Assembly: GCF_905147365.1 (NCBI RefSeq)
Contig: NC_056412.1
Span: 7,246,001-7,310,000 of the forward strand
DNA length: 64,000 bases
Direction of reading: 5' to 3'
Source of the DNA: Aricia agestis
Taxonomy: Eukaryota; Arthropoda; Insecta; Lepidoptera; Lycaenidae
The translations under genes and the position numbers were made by a program. How positions within the stretch are numbered: position 1 is the first letter of the stretch; each line of letters starts with the position of its first letter. This document shows, in pieces, positions 11,473-22,833 of this stretch. The notes below the pieces were generated by a model. The model did no database searches and was not told where the DNA came from. It saw only the letters and a program-made list of their open reading frames with translations.

Positions 11473-11527
11473 CCACAATACATGGAAATAATAATAAATT
11501 TACATAAAAAGTATTATTTATGTAGGT

Positions 11528-13785
11528 TTACGACTTATACTTTTCTAATGTACTCAATAAATCATCTGCTTCCTCAGTAGTTTTAACTCTTATCAGAATA
11601 GGTACTGGTGGTGGTTTAAAATCAGGAGTAGGAATACACACCATCATCACATTATTTTTACCCATGCGTTTTGTTGGCAATGATGAACTTAAAATCAGAT
11701 TAAGAAGGACATTTCCCAAATTAGTATTGGCTCTAACAAGCAATTGATGTTTGCCAGACTCTTCTATTTTTTTAATATATAATGTGCCAACTCCTTTATC
11801 AACAAAATTCTCATCTTTCTTTACAAAGATTTTACATTTCTTATCATAAACACTGTTTTCTTCTGCTACTGGTGTATATTCTACTTTAGGTGGCTCATCT
11901 TCATCTTCTTCGTTTTCCGTTTTAGCTGAAGGTTCTTCAGGAGATTTTATGTTAGAATTGAAACTAAAAGGTTTTCCAATTCCAAATGAGAATGGAGCAT
12001 TACCGTTACTGGGTACTGTCGTTGAAGTAGAAACAACTCCTGAAGGAGATTTTATACCAAAAATACCAGAATTGCCTGTTGGTACATTAGATGTACTAGA
12101 ATTTGTATTTGTTCCGAAAGAAAAGTTAGGCTTGCCACTTGTAGGAAATGTACTGGAAGCACTTGATGTAAACAGTGACTTGCTACTATTAGCAAAGGGA
12201 GAAGATGTATTATTTGTTGATGTTGCAGTGTTTGTTGATGATATTATACTTTCCACTTTATCTTTTGACTCTGATTTACTATTTTCATATTCTTCTTGAA
12301 TCTCTTTTAAATAACTTTCGTAATCTTTAAATATTGGTGATAGAATACACAGAGGTGTCTTATCAACATGCTGTTTAATCCAATCTGACACACTGACATT
12401 TAGACCCTTTAACTTGCTGTAATACTTTGCCTTAGGATCTTCAATTTCATCGTTTTCTTGTTTAGATTTGGGAGGAGTTGGTGTAGAATTTGTTTTTACT
12501 GGTGTCAAATTACTAGTTGAGCTGCCAAATGTAGTAGAGGGGTTTGACATTGGTGAATTAGAATTTTTAGATGTTGTATTTGCACCAAATACATTTGTTG
12601 AACTTTGAGTTGTAGAAGTTTCTGATGTTTTTGGCAAAAAACTTGCAAAGGCTGAAGATGTGGGCTGGTTACTAAAAGGATTGATGTGTTTGGAATCTTG
12701 AGAGTTACCGAACAGGGGTGAACCGGACCCTATTTTGTTTGCATTACCACCAAATAAAGCTGTTGAATCTTTGGTGGTCTTCTCTCCAGGGGTGCCAAAC
12801 AATCCAGTATTAGATACACTTGTGTTAGTGTTATTTGTGCCAAAAATCATTGGTTTTTCCGATTTTGGTGTTGAAGAGTTGTCATTTTTACCATTTGTCA
12901 AATTTGATAAAAAGTCAAATGATGATGGTTGAGTTTTATTGAAGCCAGAAAATCCGCTGAAGACACTCTTTTTACTCTGTAATGCATAATAATGTTTGTT
13001 ATTAAATCAACATAATGTGTTTATTATTTTTAATTATTAAAAGTCACAAGTGCGTATCCAGATTAGAGTGAGATGTCTTTGAGTGGACACACTGTCTCTG
13101 GATCATAAAGTTAATATACATTCCACTGGGTATAAGAGAAACAAAGAGCTGAGCAAGATGTCACTATCAGTAACACTATGTGGTAAAAAGAGAAGTGTGA
13201 TAAATGACAGCAGAACCCTTTTTTTCATCTGTTTAATGTTTTGACAGTCAGTCTGCACTTATCGGCATGTTGACAATTATTGGAGCTCTAAGAAAAATGT
13301 ATGTGGGAACATCATTTTCACGTACACAAAAACAGATTTGTACACACAGATGTATAGGGAAACAATCCTAGGCTGTCAAACAAAACCAAAATTGAATAAA
13401 TTCAATTTTGGTTTCGTTTGACAGCCTGGAATTATTTCCCTATTCCGCTAAGTATATTAAATTTATACTCTGAATGAGACACTGTGTCTTCAGCCACATT
13501 CTTACCTATGATTGCATGCATTCATAGGTAAGTGAAAATAGTAATTGAGGGAATAAACATTTCAAAGTAAAAATATGAAATATTTTACGATAAGTAGCTA
13601 TTTGACTCACTAACCTCCTCTCCAGGAATTTGAGACCGTCTTTTAGCAGTTCTTATGACGCGTTTTTCCAAAACATCTTTAGCTGCTATTTTAAAACCTC
13701 CCGCGTCCTCATCTTCCTCCTTGGGGTCCTCCTGATCCCAATTATCATGGTTTAGCTCAGTGGTGGCTTGCCGCTTTATAGACAT
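11528..13785 (-). CDS. Nup50: Nucleoporin Nup50, 2 exons, 539 aa
   Basis: Minus-strand exon 1 is 13785-13615 (57 codons, phase 0) and exon 2 is 12976-11528; the donor is GAG|GTTAGT and the acceptor ACAG|AGT. The N-terminus (MSIKRQATTELNHDNWDQED, then AKRRSQIPGEE and FSGFSGF) matches the Nup50 importin-alpha-binding region. The middle (about residues 80-400) is rich in S/T/N with scattered FG and FGxN motifs and a conserved block DWIKQHVDKTPLCILSPIFK. The last 120 residues form a Ran-binding domain (VYDKKCKIFVKKDENFVDKG, HQLLVRANTNLGNVLLNLIL). Nup50 sits on the nuclear-basket side of the pore and helps release import cargo from importin-alpha/beta. I start at the internal ATG (13785) rather than the in-frame ATG 21 nt upstream because the family begins MxKR. 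Intron 1 holds a MITE. Confidence 0.94.
13105..13466. mobile_element. MITE with ATAAAGTTAATATACC ends (copy 1, in Nup50 intron)
   Basis: The left ATAAAGTTAATATAC is inverted at the right (GTATATTAAATTTAT). The interior has the family phrases GATGTCACTATCAGTA, ACTTATCGGCA and GGTTTCGTTTGACAG, and a hairpin around 13371-13426. Other copies: 43159-43575, 44634-44720 (fragment) and 56196-56455. Confidence 0.7.
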
Positions 13786-14007
13786 ATTAAAATTTGAGTT
13801 CTTCACAAGTTACAATGTAAGGGGAACGAATAGTGTTAAAAAATGATTTTATACATTATTTAAACATATGCCTTTGTAAAATAAGCAAAACTTGTTATTT
13901 TTTTGAGGAAACAAATTGCAGGTTAGGTAGGTATTTTATAAATTTTAGAAATATTTGGTAATAAAAGTTTCCAAGCGTGCACACCGCTGACACCGCAATT
14001 TTTATTT

Positions 14008-14330
14008 CACAGATTACTAGTATATATTTGTAGATTTTATTTTAATTTTTAAATGTCTGCTAATGTCAACAGCCAGTCAGTATATGTATAATAAAGTACT
14101 CTGTGCAGCCAGTGTTGCCAACTTTTTTTTTACATATCTGTCGCATGTCTGCTCGTCAATTCCTAGGTACCTAGGAATTGACGAGCAGACATGCGACAGA
14201 CCTGCCCGTGACGGGCGGCCCGTAGCGGGCGGCCCGATAGTCAATTCCCCGCTTAAATGGCCTCTCAAACCACCAGAATTCCACTAAATAACGTGAAGAC
14301 AACAATACCACAGATTACTAGTATATATTT
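14008..14330. mobile_element. Insertion flanked by a 22-bp direct repeat, containing a 64-bp perfect palindrome
   Basis: The same 22 bases (beginning CACAGATTACTAGTATA) occur at 14008-14029 and 14309-14330, with 279 bp between. Inside, 14137-14200 is a perfect palindrome centred on CCTAGGTACCTAGG. It is followed by a GC-rich piece with repeated GGGCGGCCCG. The direct repeats look like a target duplication, but the element matches no family I know. Confidence 0.6.
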
Positions 14331-14551
14331 AACAATAACCTTTTTTTTTTTTTTTTTTTAATTTATTGGGAGCTGGAAACGAGTCCTTTGCTCCAAAAAA
14401 AATACAATAATAATACAAAATACAACAGATTAAAATTAAAAAAAAGGAATGTCTTTCTTCTATGTTGGTTCTCACCACAGGCTCTCACCAATGTTCACAC
14501 TAAGCACTATTTACAAAAAAAAAAAAAACAAAACACTACGGTACCTACCTA

Positions 14552-15117
14552 CAACTCGGGCGAATTAACATGACACCTGGTTCAATTGACGTTTCTCTTA
14601 AGTACTGAGTGCAAAAAAAGTTTTTTTATTTTAAGTTATTTCAAAAAAAAAATTACGTTACCGGAACAAGTTATTTTTATAGGGCTACACTAACCACAGT
14701 ATTAACCAAGTACGAGTTGGACTCGCCCAAGGGTTCCCCAGCAGGAATACGAGGTTTATAGATGCGTCCGATAATTTGTATCTAGCTTCATATTAATATA
14801 TTCCGTGAGTAGCTAATTCATACCACAGACGCACGGCAATGTTCAAACGTTAATACGAATAACAAAAACTTAACAAATTTAACGTTCAAATGTAACAACT
14901 AACAAATAACACAACAAAACTCAACAAAAATCCAAAAACAATAACCATTAACTACTAACAAATAACTCCGAAACGCAAACTCAATAACACACGTGTAACG
15001 GTAACAGATATAATATGCTAACGCTACTGGACGCGTACGACGAGAGCGGGGTGCTGCGCGGGGAAGCGAGGGAGGGGTAAAATTTAAGCCAGGTGTCAAG
15101 TTAACTCGCCCGAGTTG
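14552..15117. mobile_element. 566-bp TIR element with TA duplication (copy A, in LINE 3' UTR)
   Basis: Starts CAACTCGGGCGAATTAACAT and ends with the imperfect inverse (GTTAACTCGCCCGAGTTG). TA flanks both sides (14550-14551 and 15118-15119). It is non-coding. Its twin at 16483-17048 has the same length and differs at only a few bases by eye. The TA target suggests mobilisation by a Tc1/mariner-type transposase. Confidence 0.85.
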
Positions 15118-15132
15118 TATTTACAATTATTT

Positions 15133-18100
15133 TTAAACTTTTTCCATCGTTGAGCATATATAACGGTATAAACATTTGAAGAAATTGTAATTAGACAGTA
15201 AATCTTCTGGGCGGCGGGGTACACTTATATCTTCATCTTTACAAATTTTATCTATTTCAGAGCAGAGTAAAATTCTGTCCAGACCTAGTGCTTTGCAATC
15301 AAAGATTATATGTTTGAGGTCAGCATCATTTCTAAGCATTTGGGGCATTTTGCATCATCTAAAATTCTTAATTTATGGAGGTGGGAGGGGACCAAGCAAT
15401 GTCCAAATCTCATCCTTGTTATTACTGATGTGAATTTTCTTGATTCAAACTGTACAGTGTAATACCATGGGACTGAAAAATCTTTCTTTATGTCACTGTA
15501 CCATTTAACCTTTACTATATTCCAGATTCTTTTCCATAGCTCAAACATTTCATCTTTGACAGTCAAAAAGAGGTCTGTAAATGGCACTTTTATGATGTCC
15601 TTATGATTCTCATCTGGTGGTCCTCTAGAGGCTGTATCCGCCCTCTCATTTCCAGCAATTCCTCTGTGGGAGGGAACCCATAGAAATTCAATATTAATGT
15701 TATTACTGACTAATTCATGTAGAATGTTTTTGATCTTAAAAATTAAATAATTACTTTTGAAACTTAAATTACTATTATCTAGAGCTACTAACACACTTTT
15801 ACTATCTGATATTACAAGAAAATTATTTACATATGACAAAGTTTTTATATATTGTAATGCCATATAAACAGCATAACATTCGGCTGTGTAGATAGAACAC
15901 ATATTACTGATTATAAAACATTTGGTAACATCCAGAAATTCATCATAATAAGCCGATTTAACCTCATCTATAGTTTTCGACCCATCTGTATAGATTTTGT
16001 AAAAGTCTGTTTTCTTTTCTATAAAACTGAGAAAGTCGGTCTTACCATAGATGTCTCCAGTTGTTACCAAATATTTTTTCTCTAGAGAACCTTCAAAGTT
16101 GTCATAAATTGGCCATAGATCACTAGAATAAATGTCATTTGTCATATTTAAAACCAACTGTAACAAAGTCGGCATCTGTGGCAAAATCCTTGTAGAAATA
16201 ATTTGTGATGTTATTACAGAAGAATCTAATAAACTAGTTATTTCCTCAGATACTTTAAGTTTTCTTACAGGAAGTGAGGACTTAATTGCAATCATCTTAA
16301 CAAAGTATTTCTTAACTAACATGAGTCGTCTCAAGAATAAAGGAGGAATATAAGTTTCAACTTCCATTGAGTTTATAGGGGTGGATTTCATCGCACCAGT
16401 TATAATGCGCAGTGCTTGATTTTGAATGATATCTAACTTTTTTAGAAGACTAGCGCTAGCATTAATATATGCTAAGCAACTACAACTCGGGCGAATTAAC
16501 ATGACACCTGGTTCAATTGACGTTTCTCTTAAGTACTGAGTGCAAAAAAAGTTTTTTTATTTTCAGTTATTTCAAAAAAAAAAATACGTTACCGGAACTA
16601 GTTATTTTTATAGGGCTACACTAACCACAGTATTAACCAAGTACGAGTTGGACTCGCCCAAGGGTTCCCCAGCAGGAATACGAGGTTTATGGATGCGTCC
16701 GATAATTTGTATCTAGCTTCATATTAATATATTCCGTGAGTAGCTAATTCATACCACAGACGCACGGCAATGTTCAAACGTTAATACGAATAACAAAAAC
16801 TTAACAAATTTAACGTTCAAACGTAACAACTAACAAATAACATAACAAAACTCAACAAAAATCCAAAAACAATAACCATTAACCACTAACAAATAACTCC
16901 GAAACGCAAACTCAATAACACACGTGTAACGGTAACAGATATAATATGCTAACGCTACTGGACGCGTACGACGAGAGCGGGGTGCTGCGCGGGGAAGCGA
17001 GGGAGGGGTAAAATTTAAGCCAGGTGTCAAGTTAACTCGCCCGAGTTGTATAGTCAAAGTGGCTCCTAACTAAACTTTTATACAACATTGAGAGAATTTT
17101 TGGATCAGCACCCCAAAAAACTCCTGCTAAACATCTCAATATATTGAGTCGCTTGTAAGCTTTATTACATATATAATCTATATGTACATTAAATTTAAGT
17201 TTGTTATCTAAAACTATACCTAGAAATTTATGTTCATTTACTAGTGAGATGATTTCATTGTGATTTCATTATTACATTTAACTTGAACATTACATTGACT
17301 TTTACCAAAAGTCATAACTGAGCTTTTTGAAGAATTAATATTTAGTTTTAGTTTGTTATTATAATAATTTAACAGTTGCTTAAGAGCTAAATTAATATTA
17401 CAATTGGCCGAGCGTAGTAGACGATTAATACAATAGATAACTATATCATCAGCATATTGTAGAACATTAACACCTAATACTTTTACATATTTACAAATTT
17501 GTGATGTATATAAATTATACAGGATTGGAGACAATATCGCTCCTTGCATTAAGCCTTTATGTGCAAATTTTGGACCATGTAGTATATCATTAAATTTCAC
17601 ATAGACAAGACGGTGATTTAAGAATCTATATATCCAATTTAAAAACCTACCAGGAATCCCCAATTCACTTAAAACCTTAATAAGTACAGACAAATTAACA
17701 TTATCATATGCACCTTGCACATCTAAAAATACACAAATTGCATTTGAATGAGCCATTATAGAATTCTTAATATCATTTATAAATGAAACAAAGCCATCAA
17801 CTGTACTTTTTCCTTTACGGAAACCTAACTGAAAATCTGGTAATATTGAATTAGTTTCTGTAAAATAGTCTAACCTAACTTTTATCATATTTTCAAAAAC
17901 TTTTCCAATGCATGAAGTGAGTGATATTGGACGGTAAGAATTATGATCATGGATTGGCTTATCTTTTTTCAGAATGGGCAAAACACACTGAGTTTTCCAC
18001 TCGTCGGGAATAACTTGTTTGGACCATAGGTGATTGTAGATATTAAGAAGAACTGCTTGTGCATTTTTGTGTAAGTTTTTAATCATTAAATATGGAAAAT

Positions 18101-19430
18101 TATCCAGTCCAGGAGTAGAATCTCTTCTTGACATTAAGGAACTATAAAATTCATCCCAGCTAAAATCTTTCATAAAGAAGTTGAAATATTCACTATCATT
18201 ATTACTTTTAAATATATCTTCTAATGAACTTTCACATTCTTCATCATTTGTAAATTTGTCTAAAAATTCTGGTACAAAACTATCACATTTACTATGTATG
18301 CTAGAACCTACACGCTTATATTTTTTGATAAAATTCCAAATATTCGTGACTGGGGTGTATCTATTAAATGTAGAGCATAAATTTTGCCAACTTTTTCTCT
18401 TTTCCTCTTTTATAATCCTTTTTTTGAGTGCATCTAATCTCTTATAATTTATATAATTTTCCATACTTAAATTACTTCTATATTTTTCCAAAGCTTCTCT
18501 ACAATCCTTTACAGCCCTATCACAAATATCATTCCACCACGGAGCAGGTACCTTTTTTTTTAATTTTTTAGATGAATTAGTTATTATAATTTTTGGAACA
18601 CATTCATCTCTTAAAGTGTTTAGTAGATCACAGAAATGATTATAACTTTCTAAAGGATTTTGTGAATTATATTCAAAATCTTGAAATAGATCTTTTGACA
18701 TATTAAAGAACTTATCCCAGTTAGCTTTTTTGAATAAATACTTATTTACATTTTTATTTATGTCATATTGCATAGGAGAAGTATTAAGTTTTGTAAAAGT
18801 TGAAAAGTGATAACTTCCCAACGGATCGTCACCGACATGCCATTCACAATAGGGAGCCAACTCTGGACTCACTAGTGTAACATCAATTGCAGAAGTGTTA
18901 TTGTTTGGTCTGCCTACTGTAGTAGCACAACCTGTATTTAAAATACATAAATTATATTCATCTATAACTTCATACAAGTCTCGTCCTCTTGTATTATTTA
19001 TTGTACAACCAAAAGCTATGTGATGGGCGTTACAATCACCCGATATGATAATAGGTTTAGGAAGATTATTAATTATTCTTTTTAATTTTGTTTTATTAAT
19101 TTTGTTTCTAGGTGGACTGTAAATGCAAAGGATTGTAATGGAACCTATACCTGTTTCTATGGTTATGGCAATAGTCTGTATATCTTGATAATTTGGAGTC
19201 GGATGCTGCACATACTTTATAGAATTCCTAATAATTATTGCCACTCCTCCGTGTTCATTTGTAGCATTTTTATAAATGAAATTATACCCAGGGAAATGAA
19301 CCCGAGGACTTGAAGTTTTAAGCCATGTTTCATTTAATAAAGCTATATCTATTTCTTTATCTATTAAGAGTGATTGAAGTAAAGGTTTTTTATTATTTAA
19401 ACTCTGGATGTTATGCTGTACAATATTTAA
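15133..19430 (-). pseudogene. I-group LINE ORF2: endonuclease, reverse transcriptase, RNase H (broken)
   Basis: The frame begins near 19430 (IVQHNIQSLNNKKPLLQS) with the apurinic-type endonuclease (ALLNETWLK, ISGDCNAHH). It continues through RT (PISLTSCIGKVFENMIK, VFLDVQGAYDNV, LMQGAILSPILYNLY, LQYADDIVIY) to 17241. Downstream 15306-16502 holds RNase H (YTDGSKT, YTAECYAVY, VISDSKSVL, WVPSHRGIAGNERADTAS). The breaks are an 11-bp tandem duplication near 17245-17260 that shifts frame, the 566-bp MITE at 16483-17048 inside a tyrosine codon of a ...HFDYSCLAY... stretch, and a one-base shift near 15320-15340 before the last part (DADLKHIIFDC). The RT catalytic YADD is intact. No longer functional. 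Confidence 0.9.
16483..17048. mobile_element. 566-bp TIR element with TA duplication (copy B, in LINE ORF2)
   Basis: Same element as copy A, with CAACTCGGGCG ends. The left flank reads AAC-TA and the right flank TA-TAGTC, so removing the element plus one TA restores the LINE reading frame at that point. It interrupts ORF2 just before the RNase H segment. Confidence 0.88.
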
Positions 19431-19439
19431 TACTATCCA

Positions 19440-20492
19440 TTACTTATTAAAGTTTTTAATGAATGTTTCTTTAATATGTGTTGTAGTCTTAATCTCATTA
19501 GAATTTCCTATACTTACAATAGTGCTTATTATGGCTTCTAAAATTTTTTGATTATTAATAATGTCCTGGGCTGATATCTTTTCTGGAACAATTTTAACAT
19601 TTTGAGGATTAGCTTTTGTAAGAGGTGGGAAAGATGTTAAATTATTTGTTATGTCTGCATAAGTAGAATTATTAACTCTCAAAGATATGTTTTTCTTAAT
19701 TTTAGAAGCCTTAATTGGGCACTCCTTAGAAATAGCTAGGTGATTACCTCCACAGTTTTTACATTTTAAAACTTCTGATGTGCATTCTTTATAAGAATGA
19801 TTCTCTGCACATTTAGAACATGCTTGTTCATTAAAACAATATTTTGCAGAGTGATTGAAAAGTAAGCATTTAAAACATTGTAAAACTGGAGGTATATAAT
19901 TATGAACCTTATATCTCCATCCATCTAAGAAAATGCATTGTGGTAATACAGTGCCAGAAAAAGTAACAGTAATAGTATTTAACGGAACAAATGTATTATT
20001 TTCTTTTTTCATAAATCTACGTATACCAATTATGTCAATATCGCTACTTATTTTTTCAAACAAATCCCTATTACTAATTTCCTTAGGAATGTACCTAACT
20101 ACCCCAACCCTTTCCACAGAGGCTGCTGGGATATATGCTCTTAGATTGTTTTCTTGAATAAATGATGCATTGAGGAAATCATTAGCTAATGCCGCTTGTT
20201 TGAAAGTTATTTTTATTTTGCGGGCGCTTATTCTAGCTCTTTCATAAACTCCTTTTGCGTTTTTGAAAATTTTCGAAAGGCTAAGGGGGTTCATGTTTCC
20301 TATTTTTGTATCCTTATTACAATGTTCGACAAATACAATAAAATCTCCGTTGTAATTATTGTCAGGATATTTTCTTGAATATGAAGGTTTAAGAAAGGGT
20401 TTGTACTTATCGCCTGAGTTTTCAATTATTTTCCTTTTCTTCGATGACGAAGATTTATAGTTAGGATCATCTCCGTCGCTCTCGTCCTGCAT
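19440..20492 (-). CDS. I-group LINE ORF1 (gag-like, three CCHC zinc knuckles), 350 aa
   Basis: Open throughout, from MQDESDGDDPNYKSSSSKKR to FIKNFNK. The basic N-terminus and RRM-like middle lead to three zinc knuckles: CFKCLLFNHSAKYC, CSKCAENHSYKEC and CKNCGGNHLAISKEC (about residues 205-255). Such ORF1 proteins bind the element RNA and carry it to the target. The stop TAA overlaps ATGG (TAATGG), a common ORF1/ORF2 arrangement in this group; here the ATG frame closes after nine codons, and the ORF2 coding frame continues in the ORF1 frame. Confidence 0.85.
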   Translation of the reverse strand: MQDESDGDDPNYKSSSSKKRKIIENSGDKYKPFLKPSYSRKYPDNNYNGDFIVFVEHCNKDTKIGNMNPLSLSKIFKNAKGVYERARISARKIKITFKQAALANDFLNASFIQENNLRAYIPAASVERVGVVRYIPKEISNRDLFEKISSDIDIIGIRRFMKKENNTFVPLNTITVTFSGTVLPQCIFLDGWRYKVHNYIPPVLQCFKCLLFNHSAKYCFNEQACSKCAENHSYKECTSEVLKCKNCGGNHLAISKECPIKASKIKKNISLRVNNSTYADITNNLTSFPPLTKANPQNVKIVPEKISAQDIINNQKILEAIISTIVSIGNSNEIKTTTHIKETFIKNFNK

Positions 20493-20622
20493 ATTATCTA
20501 CTTTTAACTTACTTTTAATGTATAAAAACTATAAATATAATTTTTTGCAAATTGTTATTCAAAAAAGGCGCCTTCCTCTTCCCGCCAAAAAGAGCAAGTC
20601 TCAAACAATAACCTATCTGACT

Positions 20623-21021
20623 CAGTGTTGCCAGACGGCCAACTTGGTTTCTCCCCAAGTGTTCCCCGAAATCCCCCCAAAATTCGTGATTTCAAGAAAA
20701 ATCCCCCTTACAAATTATAAAAGAAAATTTTTGTTCATTATAAATGGGAATTTCACAAGTGGATACGATGAATGTACACTATTTCTGCAATAGCGTCCAA
20801 TCTTTACAGAATCAGCATCTTCGCGAGCTCCTTGATCATTTTTATGGTTCCGTAAGTCGTAACCAAAGGGTGAAAACGGGACCATAGTACTTAGATTTCG
20901 CCGTCTGTTCCCAGACTTTTTCCTCCAACAATCCCCCCAAAAAATTGTTCCCCCCAATTTTCCCCCCATCACCTAAAAAAACCCCCAAATTTGGGGGGAT
21001 TCCCCCAATCTGGCATCACTG
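20623..21021. mobile_element. hAT-type MITE with 8-bp duplication ATCTGACT
   Basis: Ends are CAGTGTTGCCAGACGGCC and (inverted) ATCTGGCATCACTG. ATCTGACT flanks it at 20615-20622 and 21022-21029. The interior is full of CCCCC/GGGGG runs and includes a fragment (about 20830-20895) of the dispersed repeat seen at 6407. Its left duplication starts one base after the right duplication of the LINE. Confidence 0.85.
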
Positions 21022-21029
21022 ATCTGACT

Positions 21030-21409
21030 ATAATTTGAAAAAATTTCTTTAGTTCTAATTTTTGTAATACGGCATTTGGTATTATGTTGTTATTACAACA
21101 TTTGACTTCGCGTGCTAATCTTGCACGAAAGAAAGGCGACCCTTCATCCGGTTTCTCTGTTAAGTCTTGACAACATTCATCATGCTAAATAATCGCTCTA
21201 TATCAGCGTTAGAATGAGGCAAAACGAATAAAGATAGTAATAATATAATTAAGTTTCCAGTGTGCGTCTTCAAGGGTTAGAAACATAGTAAAAAAAACTA
21301 GTGGTTTAACGTCGAAGCTACCACTAACATAAATAATCTAATCCACTAAGAAATCCACTAGCCACTAAAACCAAAATTTTCCCGCCGAAAGGTACGTCTA
21401 AACCACCAG
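21030..21409. other. Non-coding intergenic DNA
   Basis: No long open frame and no repeat ends. Contains unexplained short CCACTA-rich text near 21300-21380 that recurs at 21600-21625 ('ctagtgg...ccactaag'), perhaps the ends of a decayed element flanking 21410-21599. Confidence 0.35.
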
Positions 21410-21599
21410 CGGGGCTAAAATGGTCGCTTTGAAGAATCATGATAATTATGAATCATAATGTGATTCATTTTTCTAAAATCGCAAAATGCAAGTCTGTTTG
21501 CAATTCATTTCTGTATTTTTGTACTGATTTGACATTTGTCAGTTTGACAGTTTTGACAATTCATTTGCTGAATTGCTAAATGTGACCATTTTAGCCCCG
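21410..21599. mobile_element. Short TIR element, CGGGGCTAAAATGGTC ends (internal-deletion derivative)
   Basis: CGGGGCTAAAATGGTCGC at 21410 is inverted at 21599. Both halves match, in reverse orientation, the two ends of the 1056-bp element at 21689-22744, so this is a deletion derivative that keeps roughly 90-110 bp of each end. Confidence 0.75.
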
Positions 21600-21688
21600 C
21601 AGATCTAGTGGAAATTCCACTAAGTTGGCAACTCTGTCAACAGCAGCAAACAGCAGTGTTGCCAGATGGTCTCGGCGCCGTACCCCTA

Positions 21689-22744
21689 CGGGGCTAAAAT
21701 GGTCACATTTAGCAATTCCTCTCAATCAATTCAGCAAATGAATAGTCAAAACTGTGAAACTGACAAAATGTCAAATCAGTACAAAAATACAGAAATGAAT
21801 TGCATTTTAATTAAATCAATTTTATGTTATGTAAATATTCCCGGATGTTCTAATACATACAAGAAAAATAAAGGCAAATCGAATGGAGTAAAATTTTACT
21901 ATTTTTCTGCCAAAAGTATTCACATCCCTTGGCATATTGAAAAACGAAAGAAATAGATAAAAGCCGGTAAAAACATACGTAAGCATTTAAAAAGTTCCAT
22001 GAATTTTATGTGTAGAATCGTAAAAACACTGAATTTTGTAGATTATAAACATACCTAAATCGATTTTTGATGAACACAATATGAACCTAACCTATAACCG
22101 TTGATTCTTTCAGTAAACATCCAAACAGGCTTCCATCTAGATTGATATACATACTTATGCACAGCTCATTTAATTGGCATAAATTTGCATCGAAAGTAAG
22201 GATAATTTGGAGAAGTCCTGCCAGGAATTTACTACTGAGGATAGTATTGAACTTGAACCATCTTGTCAAAGTGTTGGTTCTCAAAAGGATGATTTTTCAA
22301 GTAGGAAAAAGATTAATAGCGCAGTCTTTGGGTGTTATTTAATCCTTCGATCGCGGATTCTTGGAAATCTGTTGTTGTTCTCGCGGCCGCATGTGGCCAC
22401 TTAGGAGTGTAAGTATCAAATCATTTTATAGTCTAAAAAATAAAAAAAACACTTATAAACTAGCCGGGGTCAAAGAGAATGCGAAGCCAAAGTCACTCAC
22501 AAGTTACTTCTTTTACTCGCATCGTGTTGCTGCTGTCGAATTACGACGCCCTCTATAGTTTCTGCACGGTCCTTAGAGCAAAGTCTACCCAAAATCACTC
22601 TGACATTGGCAACTCACTGAGGCCGCCATTAAAAAAAAGAAGAAGAAGAAATGAATTGCAAGCAGAGTTGCATTTTGCGATTTTAGAAAAAGAATCATAT
22701 TATGATTCATATCATGATTCTTCAAAGCGACCATTTTAGCCCCG
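21689..22744. mobile_element. TIR element (CGGGGCTAAAATGGTCA) with THAP-like remnant
   Basis: 1056 bp between inverted CGGGGCTAAAATGGTC ends. The left part encodes a THAP-like zinc-finger start; the rest has short broken frames. It sits inside a hAT-like element whose pieces lie at 21653-21688 and 22745 onward. A third, shorter relative is nested at 43199-43330. THAP domains occur in P-element-type transposases, which suggests what mobilised it. Confidence 0.65.
21825..21956 (+). pseudogene. THAP-like zinc-finger remnant of a transposase
   Basis: The peptide CYVNIPGCSNTYKKNKGKSN followed by GVKFYYF and a basic WHIEKRKK resembles the first half of a THAP domain: C-x-C start, a basic stretch, F-x-x-F before the proline region, then the tryptophan and basic helix. 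A stop follows at once, and the second zinc ligand pair (C-x2-H) is not found in this frame. The call rests on pattern only. Confidence 0.45.
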
Positions 22745-22833
22745 CTGAACTAATTTGATTTCCCCCTAGAAATCCTCTAGATTACTTTTTCTTTTAATAT
22801 TCAATAAAAATATATTACTAAACTTTATTGCAG

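Larger units (their letters stand above)
14341..20603 (-). mobile_element. Full-length I-group non-LTR retrotransposon, with two MITE insertions
   Basis: On the minus strand: 5' UTR (20603-20493), ORF1 with zinc knuckles, ORF2 (endonuclease, RT, RNase H), a 3' UTR with AATAAA near 14365 and a poly(A) tail (T-run 14341-14360). The 10-bp direct repeat AACAATAACC flanks it at 14331-14340 and 20604-20613, so both ends are intact. Without the two 566-bp MITEs and their TA duplications the element is about 5.13 kb. Carrying RNase H after the RT places it in the I/R1/LOA group rather than Jockey. Confidence 0.88.

Noticed and set aside
12735..12932. Plus-strand frames opposite Nup50 (also 11949-12299)
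   Set aside because: Antisense shadows of the FG-repeat coding sequence with no family features.
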